Positions 1 through 5,786 of a stretch of 6,830 nucleotides of DNA are shown one piece after another; the stretch's first letter is position 1, and each line of letters starts with the position of its first letter. The notes beneath the pieces were generated by a model, which did not search any database, was not told the DNA's origin, and saw only the letters and a program-made list of their open reading frames with translations. The DNA lies in NCBI GenBank assembly GCA_014380155.1, contig JACMKJ010000055.1:1-6830 (forward strand). The letters run 5' to 3'. Both the position numbers and the translations under genes were made by a program. The DNA comes from Rhizobacter sp. (GTDB lineage Bacteria; Pseudomonadota; Gammaproteobacteria; Burkholderiales; Burkholderiaceae_C).

Positions 1-201
1 GAGACCGGCAAAGGGCAACATCTTGGTGATGCCACCCATGTCTGTCTTGTGAACGGAGGTCGCACCACGCAGGTGGCGCTTGGTCTTCGTCGACTTCTTC
101 GTCAGGATGTGGCGCTTGAACGCTTGACCGCGTTTGACGGTGCCACCAGGACGCACGCGAAAGCGCTTCTTGGCGCTGCTCTTGGTCTTCATTTTGGGCA
201 T
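1..201 (-). CDS. rpmI: 50S ribosomal protein L35 (3' end cut by window edge)
   Basis: L35 is a small, very basic protein of the large ribosomal subunit. The reading frame gives 67 residues, starting MPKMKTKSSAKKRFRVRPGG, with the family's basic core KRHILTKKSTKTKRHLRG and an end MLPFAGL. Family members are about 65 residues, so only the stop codon or a few residues are probably missing beyond position 1. The start at 199-201 has a strong Shine-Dalgarno (AAAAGGAG, 208-215) six bases upstream. It follows infC by 133 bases, in the conserved order infC-rpmI-(rplT), so it is probably co-transcribed with infC. In E. coli, L20 represses translation of this gene by binding the mRNA upstream of it; a structured leader is also present here. 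Identity is clear from motif and context. Confidence 0.95.
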   Translation of the reverse strand, partial: MPKMKTKSSAKKRFRVRPGGTVKRGQAFKRHILTKKSTKTKRHLRGATSVHKTDMGGITKMLPFAGL

Positions 202-334
202 GAACTGCTCCTTTTAAATTGCTCCTGCAGGCGCCCGCAAAACAACTTGCGGTCTTGTGAGCCTGCAGAGGCTTCTTGCAACACCCTGGCGACCAAACCA
301 GGGCGCTGAATTCTTTACATCACACGCTTCAATC
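202..334 (-). promoter_or_regulatory. Structured infC-rpmI intergenic leader, candidate ribosomal-protein operator
   Basis: This gap holds several inverted repeats on the transcribed minus strand. Just after the infC stop, CCCTGG (303-298) pairs with CCAGGG (289-284) around an 8-base loop. Next, AGCCT (273-269) can pair with AGGCT (264-260). CCGCAA (252-247) pairs with TTGCGG (240-235) around a 6-base loop. Alternatively CTGCAGGC (268-261) pairs with GCCTGCAG (232-225), enclosing the third hairpin and leaving an asymmetric internal loop of 8 bases (TCACAAGA) against 2; this excludes the second hairpin. No hairpin is followed by a U-tract, so none looks like a terminator. The L20 mRNA operator of E. 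coli lies in the same position, and an irregular stem with an internal loop is the kind of shape L20 binds. That assignment is inferred from position and shape only. Confidence 0.4.
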
Positions 335-886
335 TCAGCTGCGCTTCTTCGGGCCCAGCACCATGATCATCTGGCGCCCTTCCAGCTTGGGCATGTTCTC
401 GACCACCGCGCAATCTGCCAAGTCGTCGCGAATACGCTCCAACAAGCGCATGCCGATGTCCTGGTGGGTGATCTCTCGGCCGCGGTAGCGCAGCGTGACC
501 TTCCCCTTGTCGCCATCTTCTTCAATGAACCGGCGCAAATTGCGCATCTTGATCTGGTAGTCGCCTTCGTCCGTGCCCGGGCGGAATTTGACTTCCTTGA
601 TTTCGATGACCTTCTGCTTCGACTTCGCTTCCGCAGCGCGCTTTTGCTCCTGGTACTTGAACTTGCCGTAGTCCATCAGGCGGCACACAGGCGGGTCGGC
701 CTGGGCTGCGATCTCGACCAAGTCAACATCCAGTTCACCCGCCATGCGCAAGGCTTCTTGCGTGGAGACGATACCCAGCGGTTCGTTCTCTACACCATTG
801 AGCCGGACTTCCGGCGCCATGATCTCGCGGTTGAGGCGGTGCTTGCGCTCCACATTGGGAGTACGGCGGTCAGCAAAAGTAGCGAT
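335..886 (-). CDS. infC: Translation initiation factor IF-3, AUC start codon
   Basis: IF3 binds the 30S subunit, prevents premature 50S joining and checks the start codon and initiator tRNA. The protein is 183 residues, close to E. coli's 180. The N-terminal domain holds RLNREIMAPEVRLNG and the PPVCRLMDYGKFKY block. A charged linker leads to the C-terminal domain with FRPGTDEGDYQIK, RYRGREITHQDIGM and a GRQMIMVLGPKKRS end. A GTG at 851-853 would give only 172 residues and cut off the conserved start ATFADRRTPN. ATC at 884-886 is chosen because AAGGA lies 8 bases upstream, an in-frame TGA (890-892) stands two codons before it, and no ATG, GTG or TTG lies between them. E. coli infC uses AUU and is autoregulated because IF3 rejects that codon; AUC should permit the same control. 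It follows thrS by 66 bases. Confidence 0.95.
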   Translation of the reverse strand: MATFADRRTPNVERKHRLNREIMAPEVRLNGVENEPLGIVSTQEALRMAGELDVDLVEIAAQADPPVCRLMDYGKFKYQEQKRAAEAKSKQKVIEIKEVKFRPGTDEGDYQIKMRNLRRFIEEDGDKGKVTLRYRGREITHQDIGMRLLERIRDDLADCAVVENMPKLEGRQMIMVLGPKKRS

Positions 887-894
887 AGTTCAAA

Positions 895-900
895 TCCTTC
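895..900 (-). promoter_or_regulatory. Ribosome binding site that fixes the infC AUC start
   Basis: GAAGGA on the minus strand lies 8 bases before the ATC at 884-886. Relative to the GTG at 851-853 it is more than 40 bases away, too far to serve that codon. It therefore supports AUC as the true start of infC. Confidence 0.8.
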
Positions 901-903
901 AGC

Positions 904-925
904 GGACTCCAAGGCAAGGGAATCC
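904..925 (-). promoter_or_regulatory. Hairpin in the thrS-infC gap next to the infC ribosome binding site
   Basis: On the minus strand GGATTCC (925-919) pairs with GGAGTCC (910-904), seven pairs including one G-U, around an 8-base loop. It ends four bases before the infC Shine-Dalgarno. There is no U-tract after it on this strand (the T-run precedes it), so it is not a terminator for thrS; read-through into infC is expected. It might affect infC translation or mRNA processing between thrS and infC, but nothing in the sequence decides this. Confidence 0.4.
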
Positions 926-952
926 AAAAACAATCAGACGCGTGCCCGGAGG

Positions 953-2872
953 TCAGACCCGATTGGCAATGTCACTGGCGATCTTCGATTGGAAGTCGGC
1001 GAGGGACATCACTCCGAGGTCTTGGTTGCCACGAGCGCGCACGGCAACGGCTCCGTTTGCCTTCTCCTTGTCGCCCACGACCAGGAGGAACGGAACCTTT
1101 TGCATGGAATGCTCGCGGATTTTACGAGTAATTTTCTCGTTGCGCAAATCGCATTCGACTCTAAGCCCTTGTTTTTGAAGCGTTTTCGCTACTTCCTGGG
1201 CGTAAGCGGCTTGGTCGTCGGTGATATTCATCACCACCGCCTGCACCGGGGCGAGCCAAGCGGGCAGCGCGCCGGCATGCTGCTCGACCAGGATGCCGAT
1301 GAAACGCTCCAGGCTGCCGACGATGGCGCGGTGCAGCATGAGGGGCGTGCGGCGCTCGCCGGTTTCGTCCACGTACTCGGCGCCCAGGCGCTCGGGCATG
1401 TTGGGGTCGACCTGGATCGTGCCGCACTGCCATTGCCGGCCGAGCGCGTCTTTGAGGGTGTATTCGACCTTGGGGCCGTAGAAGGCGCCCTCGCCGGCTG
1501 CGATCTCGAACTCGCAACCTGAGCGGCGCAGGCTTTCCATCAGTGCGTTTTCGGCCTTGTCCCAGGCTTCGTCGCTGCCGATGCGCGCTTCCGGGCGCGT
1601 GGCCACCTTGTAGATGATGTCGGTGAAGCCGAAATCCTTGTAGACCTTTTGCAGCAGCGCCGTGAAGTCGGCGCACTCCTGAAGGATCTGGCCTTCGGTG
1701 CAGAAGATGTGGCCGTCGTCCTGCGTGAACCCGCGCACCCGCATGATGCCGTGCAGCCCGCCGGTGGGCTCGTTGCGGTGGCACTGGCCAAACTCGCCAA
1801 AGCGCAGCGGCAGCTCACGGTAGCTCTTGATGCCCTGCTTGAAGATCAGGATGTGGCCGGGGCAGTTCATCGGCTTGAGCGCGTAGTCGCGCTTCTCCGA
1901 CTCGGTCGTGAACATGTTGTCGCGGTACTTGCCCCAGTGGCCCGTCTTCTCCCACAACGACTGGTCGAGGATCTGCGGGCCCTTCACTTCCTTGTAGCCG
2001 TTGTCGCGGTAGACACGGCGCATGTATTGCTCGACCTCCTGCCACACCGACCAGCCCTTGGGGTGCCAGAACACGGTGCCAGGTGAGTGCTCGTCGATGT
2101 GGAAGAGATCCAGCTCGCGGCCGAGCTTGCGGTGGTCGCGCTTCTCGGCTTCTTCGAGCATGTGAAGGTATTGCGCCAACTCTTCCTTGCTGGCCCACGC
2201 CGTGCCATAGATGCGCTGCAGCATTTCGTTGCGGTGGTCGCCGCGCCAATAGGCGCCGGCCACCTTCATCAACTTGAAGTGCTTGAGCTTGCCCGTGCTC
2301 GGGACGTGTGGGCCGCGGCAGAGGTCTTCGAATTGGCCTTCGCGGTACAGCGACACGTCTTCATTTGCCGGGATGCTGGCAATGATCTCGGCTTTGTAGT
2401 GCTCGCCCAGGCTCTTGAAATAAGCCACGGCCTCGTCGCGCGGTAGCACGCGGCGCTCGACACGTTCGTCCTTCTTGGCCAGCTCGCCCATCTTGATTTC
2501 GATGGCTATCAAGTCTTCGGGCGTGAAGGGGCGCTTGTATGAGAAGTCGTAGAAGAAGCCGTTCTCGATCACGGGGCCGATGGTGACCTGGGCTTCCGGG
2601 AACAGCTCCTTCACCGCATACGCCAACAAGTGAGCCGTGGAGTGACGAATAACCTCGAGCCCAGCGGCGTCTTTGTCGGTGATGATGGCCAGAGGCGTGT
2701 CTTGTTCGATGCGATAGCTGGTGTCGACCACCTTGGCGTCGGCGCCCTGCCCCACCCGGCCGGCCAGCGCAGCCTTGGCCAGGCCGGTGCCGATCGATGC
2801 GGCCACTTCGGCCACCGTGACCGGGCGATCAAACTGTCGCTTGGAACCGTCGGGCAACTGAACTGAAATCAT
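953..2872 (-). CDS. thrS: Threonine--tRNA ligase
   Basis: Cytoplasmic class II synthetase that joins threonine to tRNA-Thr using ATP and edits mischarged seryl-tRNA-Thr. The 639 residues match the usual length (642 in E. coli). In order: a TGS domain (about 1-62); an editing domain with HSTAH (H77, H81) and CRGPH (C185, H189); the catalytic core with the zinc ligands C337 (MNCPGH), H388 (DDGHIF) and H514 (LMLHRA) and motif 2 CHRNEP with R366; then the anticodon-binding domain from about 540. All key residues are present. The ATG at 2870-2872 has GGAG 9 bases upstream and gives the expected start MISVQLPDG. A TTG seven codons earlier lies inside the U-tract of the upstream terminator and is discarded. 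Leader-peptide attenuation is proposed just upstream. infC and rpmI follow and may share its transcript. Confidence 0.97.
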   Translation of the reverse strand: MISVQLPDGSKRQFDRPVTVAEVAASIGTGLAKAALAGRVGQGADAKVVDTSYRIEQDTPLAIITDKDAAGLEVIRHSTAHLLAYAVKELFPEAQVTIGPVIENGFFYDFSYKRPFTPEDLIAIEIKMGELAKKDERVERRVLPRDEAVAYFKSLGEHYKAEIIASIPANEDVSLYREGQFEDLCRGPHVPSTGKLKHFKLMKVAGAYWRGDHRNEMLQRIYGTAWASKEELAQYLHMLEEAEKRDHRKLGRELDLFHIDEHSPGTVFWHPKGWSVWQEVEQYMRRVYRDNGYKEVKGPQILDQSLWEKTGHWGKYRDNMFTTESEKRDYALKPMNCPGHILIFKQGIKSYRELPLRFGEFGQCHRNEPTGGLHGIMRVRGFTQDDGHIFCTEGQILQECADFTALLQKVYKDFGFTDIIYKVATRPEARIGSDEAWDKAENALMESLRRSGCEFEIAAGEGAFYGPKVEYTLKDALGRQWQCGTIQVDPNMPERLGAEYVDETGERRTPLMLHRAIVGSLERFIGILVEQHAGALPAWLAPVQAVVMNITDDQAAYAQEVAKTLQKQGLRVECDLRNEKITRKIREHSMQKVPFLLVVGDKEKANGAVAVRARGNQDLGVMSLADFQSKIASDIANRV

Positions 2873-2891
2873 GATGAAAAACTCCAGAAAC

Positions 2892-2920
2892 AAAAAAGCG
2901 CGGGGATGAGCCGCGCTTTT
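2892..2920 (-). terminator. Intrinsic terminator (attenuator) in the thrS leader
   Basis: On the minus strand GCGCGG (2916-2911), a 7-base loop and CCGCGC (2903-2898) form a stem. Four A's before it pair with four T's after it, giving ten pairs, followed by six T's in all (2897-2892). This is a textbook intrinsic terminator, yet it sits only 20 bases before the thrS start codon and after the leader ORF, in the orientation of thrS transcription. It would therefore stop thrS transcription unless disrupted. The repeat could also work on the plus strand (four T's), but no plus-strand gene ends here. Confidence 0.85.
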
Positions 2921-2998
2921 GAGAGATGACGAGAAAAGACGTGACGGAGCCGCGGCCGACTAAAGCTGTACCTGCCTGGTCGTAGTTCGCGGTGTCAT
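2892..2998 (-). promoter_or_regulatory. thrS transcription attenuator with alternative RNA pairings
   Basis: Four segments can pair in competing ways on the minus strand. Pairing 1:2 is CCGCG (2992-2988) with CGCGG (2954-2950), extended by TGAC (2997-2994) with GTCA (2945-2942) across an internal loop. Pairing 2:3, the antiterminator, is GCCGCG (2956-2951) with CGCGGC (2915-2910). CTTTT (2938-2934) with AAAAG (2920-2916) adds to it, so the whole 5' arm of the terminator is taken up, with a 12-base bulge on the other strand. Pairing 3:4 is the terminator. Segment 1 lies inside the leader ORF, between its first Thr codon and its three consecutive Thr codons, and segment 2 begins three bases after the leader stop. 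A ribosome stalled at the Thr run would cover segment 1 and free segment 2 to antiterminate. One that reaches the stop would cover segment 2 and allow termination. The pairings are read by eye, without energy calculation. Confidence 0.7.
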
Positions 2999-3004
2999 AA
3001 CCAT
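2960..3004 (-). CDS. Threonine-rich leader peptide of the thrS attenuator
   Basis: A 14-codon ORF encodes MVMTPRTTTRQVQL, ending in TAG at 2960-2962. It has a Shine-Dalgarno-like AAGGG (3009-3013) four bases before the first ATG. The second ATG (2996-2998, ten bases from it) could be used instead without losing the Thr codons. Four of the 14 residues are threonine, three in a row. The ORF lies between the end of the methyltransferase gene and the thrS terminator, in thrS orientation, with the stop three bases before antiterminator segment 2. This mirrors the trp, his and thr leader peptides of enteric bacteria, where codons for the regulated amino acid stall the ribosome when the charged tRNA is scarce. 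The peptide itself probably has no function beyond being translated. Confidence 0.75.
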   Translation of the reverse strand: MVMTPRTTTRQVQL

Positions 3005-3041
3005 GGTGCCCTTCTCGCTCTTGCTCGTTAGGAAGCCCTGA

Positions 3042-3047
3042 ATTGTA
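3042..3047 (-). promoter_or_regulatory. Possible -10 box of the thrS promoter
   Basis: TACAAT on the minus strand matches the sigma-70 -10 consensus at five of six bases. It lies 37 bases before the first ATG of the leader ORF, which would give a 5' leader of about 30 bases. It sits just past the methyltransferase stop codon. No good -35 hexamer is found 16-18 bases upstream, so the assignment is tentative. Confidence 0.3.
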
Positions 3048-3055
3048 GAACAGGC

Positions 3056-3829
3056 TCAGCCGCGTGCGGTGTACTCTGAGAAGATGCCAAGCTCGACATG
3101 ACGCTTCGCGTCGTGCAGACCCCCTGCGGCCAAGGCGCCCAGCACCTGCGGCGGTGCGATGCAGGTGGCAATGGTGTCCCAGTAGTAGCGCCACAGCATC
3201 GGCGTGGCCGGGGCCTTCGATACAAAACGCGCCACCAGCGGCACGGCGCCGCGCATGTAGGCCTTCAACAAAAGCGTGGCCCAGCGGCTCTGCGGTCGGG
3301 TGATCTCAAGGATCAGCAAACGACCACCCGGTTTGAGCACCCGGCGGAACTCGGTACAGGCTGCCGAAAAATCGGCAATGTGGCGCAGGGCATAGCCCAT
3401 CACCAGAAAGTCGACCGACGCGTCGGGCACGGGGATCGACTCTGCGCGGCCCAGGCGGCACTCAACGCTGGCGGGTAGCGTGGCCTGCGCCATCATCCCC
3501 GGGCTGGGATCCACACCGATGAGGCGGGTGGGCTCTTTCGTGATGTTCAGAATTTCTTGCGAGACCAGGCCCGTGCCCATGCCCACGTCCACCACCTGCA
3601 TGCCCGACTTCAGGCCGGCGCGCTCCAAGGCGACACGACGGTAATTGGAGCCGGTACCCAGGCCGAGGATGCGTTCGAGCCGGTTGTAATCGACCGCGGT
3701 GTCGTCGAAGGTCTTGCGCAGAAAGCTCTCACGCGCCTCAAGATCGTTGCTGGCGTAATAGCCTGGCAAAGGCTGGTGCGGCAATCGAACAGTGGCTTCG
3801 CCGTCGGGGCTTGCGGGGGTCTGGGGCAT
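3056..3829 (-). CDS. UbiE/COQ5-like class I SAM-dependent methyltransferase
   Basis: A 257-residue protein with a Rossmann-type SAM-binding fold. Motif I is VVDVGMGTG (79-87), the acidic end of strand 2 is in GVDPSPGMM (105-113), and the later block GYALRHIADF...FRRVLKPGGRLLILEITRPQ (145-180) matches the UbiE/COQ5 pattern of ubiquinone and menaquinone C-methyltransferases. The N-terminal part FLRKTFDDTAVDYNRLERI also resembles UbiE (fragments around SHYDxxN). Against true UbiE, motif I reads DVGMGTG rather than the usual DVAGGTGD, and the first 30 residues are a Pro-rich extension. The substrate is therefore left open: a quinone precursor or another lipophilic molecule. The start at 3827-3829 has only a weak ribosome binding site, but there is no better in-frame start before the conserved region. 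Its stop is about 50 bases before the thrS leader ORF, so the thrS promoter is squeezed into its 3' end. Confidence 0.85.
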   Translation of the reverse strand: MPQTPASPDGEATVRLPHQPLPGYYASNDLEARESFLRKTFDDTAVDYNRLERILGLGTGSNYRRVALERAGLKSGMQVVDVGMGTGLVSQEILNITKEPTRLIGVDPSPGMMAQATLPASVECRLGRAESIPVPDASVDFLVMGYALRHIADFSAACTEFRRVLKPGGRLLILEITRPQSRWATLLLKAYMRGAVPLVARFVSKAPATPMLWRYYWDTIATCIAPPQVLGALAAGGLHDAKRHVELGIFSEYTARG

Positions 3830-3852
3830 GCATGTGAACTCGGTTGGGAGAC

Positions 3853-3927
3853 GGCCGCGCTGTGGAAACAGAGCGGCCCGGCTTGCCCGATGGTAGCGGC
3901 TCGCCGGACGAGCCCCGCCACACCATC
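3853..3927 (-). promoter_or_regulatory. Two hairpins between aqpZ and the methyltransferase gene
   Basis: The first starts at the aqpZ stop codon. GATGGT (3927-3922) pairs with ACCATC (3894-3889), enclosing an inner stem GGCTCG (3914-3909) with CGAGCC (3903-3898) around a 5-base loop. The second is GGCCGC (3878-3873) with GCGGCC (3858-3853), then a single mismatch, then CTGT (3871-3868) with ACAG (3863-3860) around a 4-base loop. Neither has a U-tract, so neither is a standard intrinsic terminator. They could stabilise the 3' end of aqpZ mRNA or partly separate expression of the two genes. The second hairpin ends 23 bases before the methyltransferase start codon, within its 5' leader. Confidence 0.4.
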
Positions 3928-4627
3928 AGGCTTTCTCTTCTTCGCCCAACCAGCGGTAGAGCACCCCGCCCATCACGGCGCCGATGATGGGTGCCACCCA
4001 GAACAGCCACAGCTGCGACAACGCCCAGTCGCCGACGATCAGCGCCGGGCCGGTGCTGCGCGCCGGGTTCACCGAGGTGTTGGTCACGGGGATGCTGATG
4101 AGGTGGATCAGCGTGAGCGTGAGGCCGATGGCAATCGGCGCGAAGCCGGCCGGTGCACGTTTGTCGGTCGAGCCCATGATGATGAGCAGGAAGAACGCGG
4201 TGAGCACCACTTCGGCCACAAACGCAGCGGCCAGCGAATAACCGCCGGGTGAATGGGCCTCATAACCGTTGGAGGCCAAACCACCTGCGAGGCTGAAGCC
4301 GGCCTTGCCGCTGGCGATGAAATACAGCACCGCAGCCGCAGCCACCGCTCCGATCACCTGGGCAATGATGTACGCCGGCAGATCGCCGGCCTTGAAACGC
4401 CCACCCGCCACCAGACCAATGGAGACCGCCGGGTTGAGGTGGCAACCCGAGATGTGGCCGATGGTGTACGCCATGGTCAGCACGGTCAGACCGAAGGCAA
4501 ACGACACGCCGAGCAGGCCGATGCCCACGTTGGGAAATGCAGCGGCCAACACGGCACTGCCGCAGCCACCCAGTACCAGCCAGAAGGTGCCCAGCAACTC
4601 AGCCGCGGCGCGTTTGGTCAGATTCAT
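3926..4627 (-). CDS. aqpZ: Aquaporin Z, water channel
   Basis: Inner-membrane water channel of the MIP family, 233 residues (231 in E. coli) and strongly similar along its length to E. coli AqpZ. Six hydrophobic membrane segments and both half-helix NPA motifs are visible: NPA at 65-67 and NPA at 187-189. The selectivity-filter residues that mark a water-selective channel rather than a glycerol facilitator are present: F45, H175, T184 and R190. The conserved blocks GTFWLVLGGCGSAVLAA, SNGYEAHSPGGYS and LIHLISIPVTNTSVNPARS are intact. ATG at 4625-4627 has AAGGAG eight bases upstream. It lies 62 bases after the patatin gene, same strand, so it may share that transcript or have its own promoter. 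It probably serves osmotic water exchange. Confidence 0.96.
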   Translation of the reverse strand: MNLTKRAAAELLGTFWLVLGGCGSAVLAAAFPNVGIGLLGVSFAFGLTVLTMAYTIGHISGCHLNPAVSIGLVAGGRFKAGDLPAYIIAQVIGAVAAAAVLYFIASGKAGFSLAGGLASNGYEAHSPGGYSLAAAFVAEVVLTAFFLLIIMGSTDKRAPAGFAPIAIGLTLTLIHLISIPVTNTSVNPARSTGPALIVGDWALSQLWLFWVAPIIGAVMGGVLYRWLGEEEKA

Positions 4628-4652
4628 ACCCTCTTCTCCTTGTTGTTGAGGG
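4628..4652 (-). promoter_or_regulatory. Hairpin presenting the aqpZ Shine-Dalgarno in its loop
   Basis: On the minus strand CCCTC (4652-4648) pairs with GAGGG (4633-4629), around a 14-base loop holding AAGGAG (4641-4636). The stem ends one base before the aqpZ start codon. The ribosome binding site is thus exposed while the stem abuts the ATG. The stem is short (five pairs, or six with a G-U), so a role in translation control is only possible. Confidence 0.3.
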
Positions 4653-4689
4653 CGCTATTGATCCATGCCCGAATCAAGGCGTCAAGCCG

Positions 4690-5772
4690 TCAGAGCGGCT
4701 GTGCGTGCACGGGCTGACCGCCGCTTGCAAGCGCAGCGAACTCGTCGCGCAGCCGCTCGCTTTCGGCCACGGCACGTGACCATGCGGCCACGCGTGCAGG
4801 GATGTTTTTGTCGTAGCGCTTGAAGTCGTTGCGGTCGGGCAGCTTGGCGTTGGGCAGTGTTGCGATCCACTCGACGGTGGGCGACACCACCACCACGTTG
4901 TCGAGGTGCGCGCTCGCACGGTGGCGGTGCTTCAAGGCCTTGTCGAGCCAACCGGGGATGACGGTTTTTTGAAAGTGCGGGTACAGCACCAAGCCCTCGT
5001 TCATCGAGGCGTAGTTCAGGTGCAGGTGGTAGTCGGTGATGCCCCCGTCCCAATAGGCGCCATGGGGCGCACCAGGGATGTCGTGCACGGCGTCGAGCCA
5101 GAACGGGATCGAGCAGCTCGCGAGGATGCTCGGCTGCAGGTTCGCCGCGCTCAGCTTCACCGCGTGCGTGCGGTAGTCGTGTGTGTGCAGCGGGAGCGAT
5201 TCGCGAGGGTCGGAGAAGACCACCCGCTCCAGCCAGGCGCCCATGGCCTTGCGGCTCACCACGTTGGTGGCAAATGCACCCAGGTAGCCCAGCGGCGTGG
5301 TGAGCTTCGACAAGCGCCGCCCTTCGCGCTTGAGCACATGCCGCCCACGGCTGGTGAACACATGCAGGCGAAAACGCGGGTGATTCAGTACCTCGGCCTC
5401 GCGGCCAGCGAAGTGCTCGCTGAGCTTGGCGCCAAACACCTCGCTCACGTGCGTGGGCGTGGGCGGCTTGCCGTGCTTGTGTTCGTACTCCTGGCGGATG
5501 TAGTCGTCGGCCATGCGGGCGAAGGCCCGCTCCGGGTCGCCCAGGCAGGCGGTGGCCATGCGCCAGGCACCGATGGAGGCCCCGATCAGGTGCACGGGGT
5601 GCGCGGCCGCATTGAGCCACTGGCCGAAGATGTACCGGTCGAGCGGGCTCAACACCAAGCCTTTGGGGCCACCGGCCGCGCCCGGAATGGCCCGCACATC
5701 CTGCGGGCGCAGGCCTTGCTCGCGCAGTCGCTCCAGTGCGCGCGGGCCGGCGTGAACCTGCAGGGCTTTCAT
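4690..5772 (-). CDS. Patatin-like phospholipase family protein
   Basis: A 360-residue lipid acyl hydrolase of the patatin type, which uses a Ser-Asp dyad instead of a triad. The glycine-rich oxyanion loop is GAAGGPKG (31-38). The nucleophile elbow is GASIG (64-68) with S66 as the likely nucleophile. The catalytic Asp is D242 in the DGG motif (WDGGITDYH). Spacing and order fit the family. No signal peptide or membrane segment is obvious, so a cytoplasmic or peripheral membrane location is likely. The substrate is unknown; phospholipids or other acyl esters are the family norm. The start at 5770-5772 lacks a clear Shine-Dalgarno but lies 14 bases after the tex stop, so translation may be coupled to tex. 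The C-terminal part (250-360) has no motif I recognise. Confidence 0.88.
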   Translation of the reverse strand: MKALQVHAGPRALERLREQGLRPQDVRAIPGAAGGPKGLVLSPLDRYIFGQWLNAAAHPVHLIGASIGAWRMATACLGDPERAFARMADDYIRQEYEHKHGKPPTPTHVSEVFGAKLSEHFAGREAEVLNHPRFRLHVFTSRGRHVLKREGRRLSKLTTPLGYLGAFATNVVSRKAMGAWLERVVFSDPRESLPLHTHDYRTHAVKLSAANLQPSILASCSIPFWLDAVHDIPGAPHGAYWDGGITDYHLHLNYASMNEGLVLYPHFQKTVIPGWLDKALKHRHRASAHLDNVVVVSPTVEWIATLPNAKLPDRNDFKRYDKNIPARVAAWSRAVAESERLRDEFAALASGGQPVHAQPL

Positions 5773-5786
5773 GGGAACGAGCCGGG

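Noticed and set aside
257..1522. Long plus-strand open frame of 421 codons opposite infC and thrS
   Set aside because: It lies wholly antisense to two essential, clearly recognised genes and matches no family; it arises from codon bias in GC-rich DNA.
2870..2893. Upstream TTG start for thrS adding seven residues (MFLEFFI)
   Set aside because: The TTG lies in the terminator U-tract, and the ATG at 2872 has a ribosome binding site and gives the family's usual N-terminus.
2987..3004. T-box riboswitch upstream of thrS, suggested by ACACCGCG resembling the end of the T-box consensus
   Set aside because: The full T-box sequence is not matched, there is no room for stem I and a specifier loop, and the stretch is inside the leader ORF. 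Leader-peptide attenuation explains it better.
3914..3927. Intrinsic terminator at the end of aqpZ
   Set aside because: The hairpin is real, but no U-tract follows, so it was listed as a structural element only.
4657..4685. Promoter for aqpZ: TTGACG and ATCAAT with 17-base spacing
   Set aside because: The -35 is good but the -10 matches only three of six bases and lacks the key second-position A; not strong enough to list.
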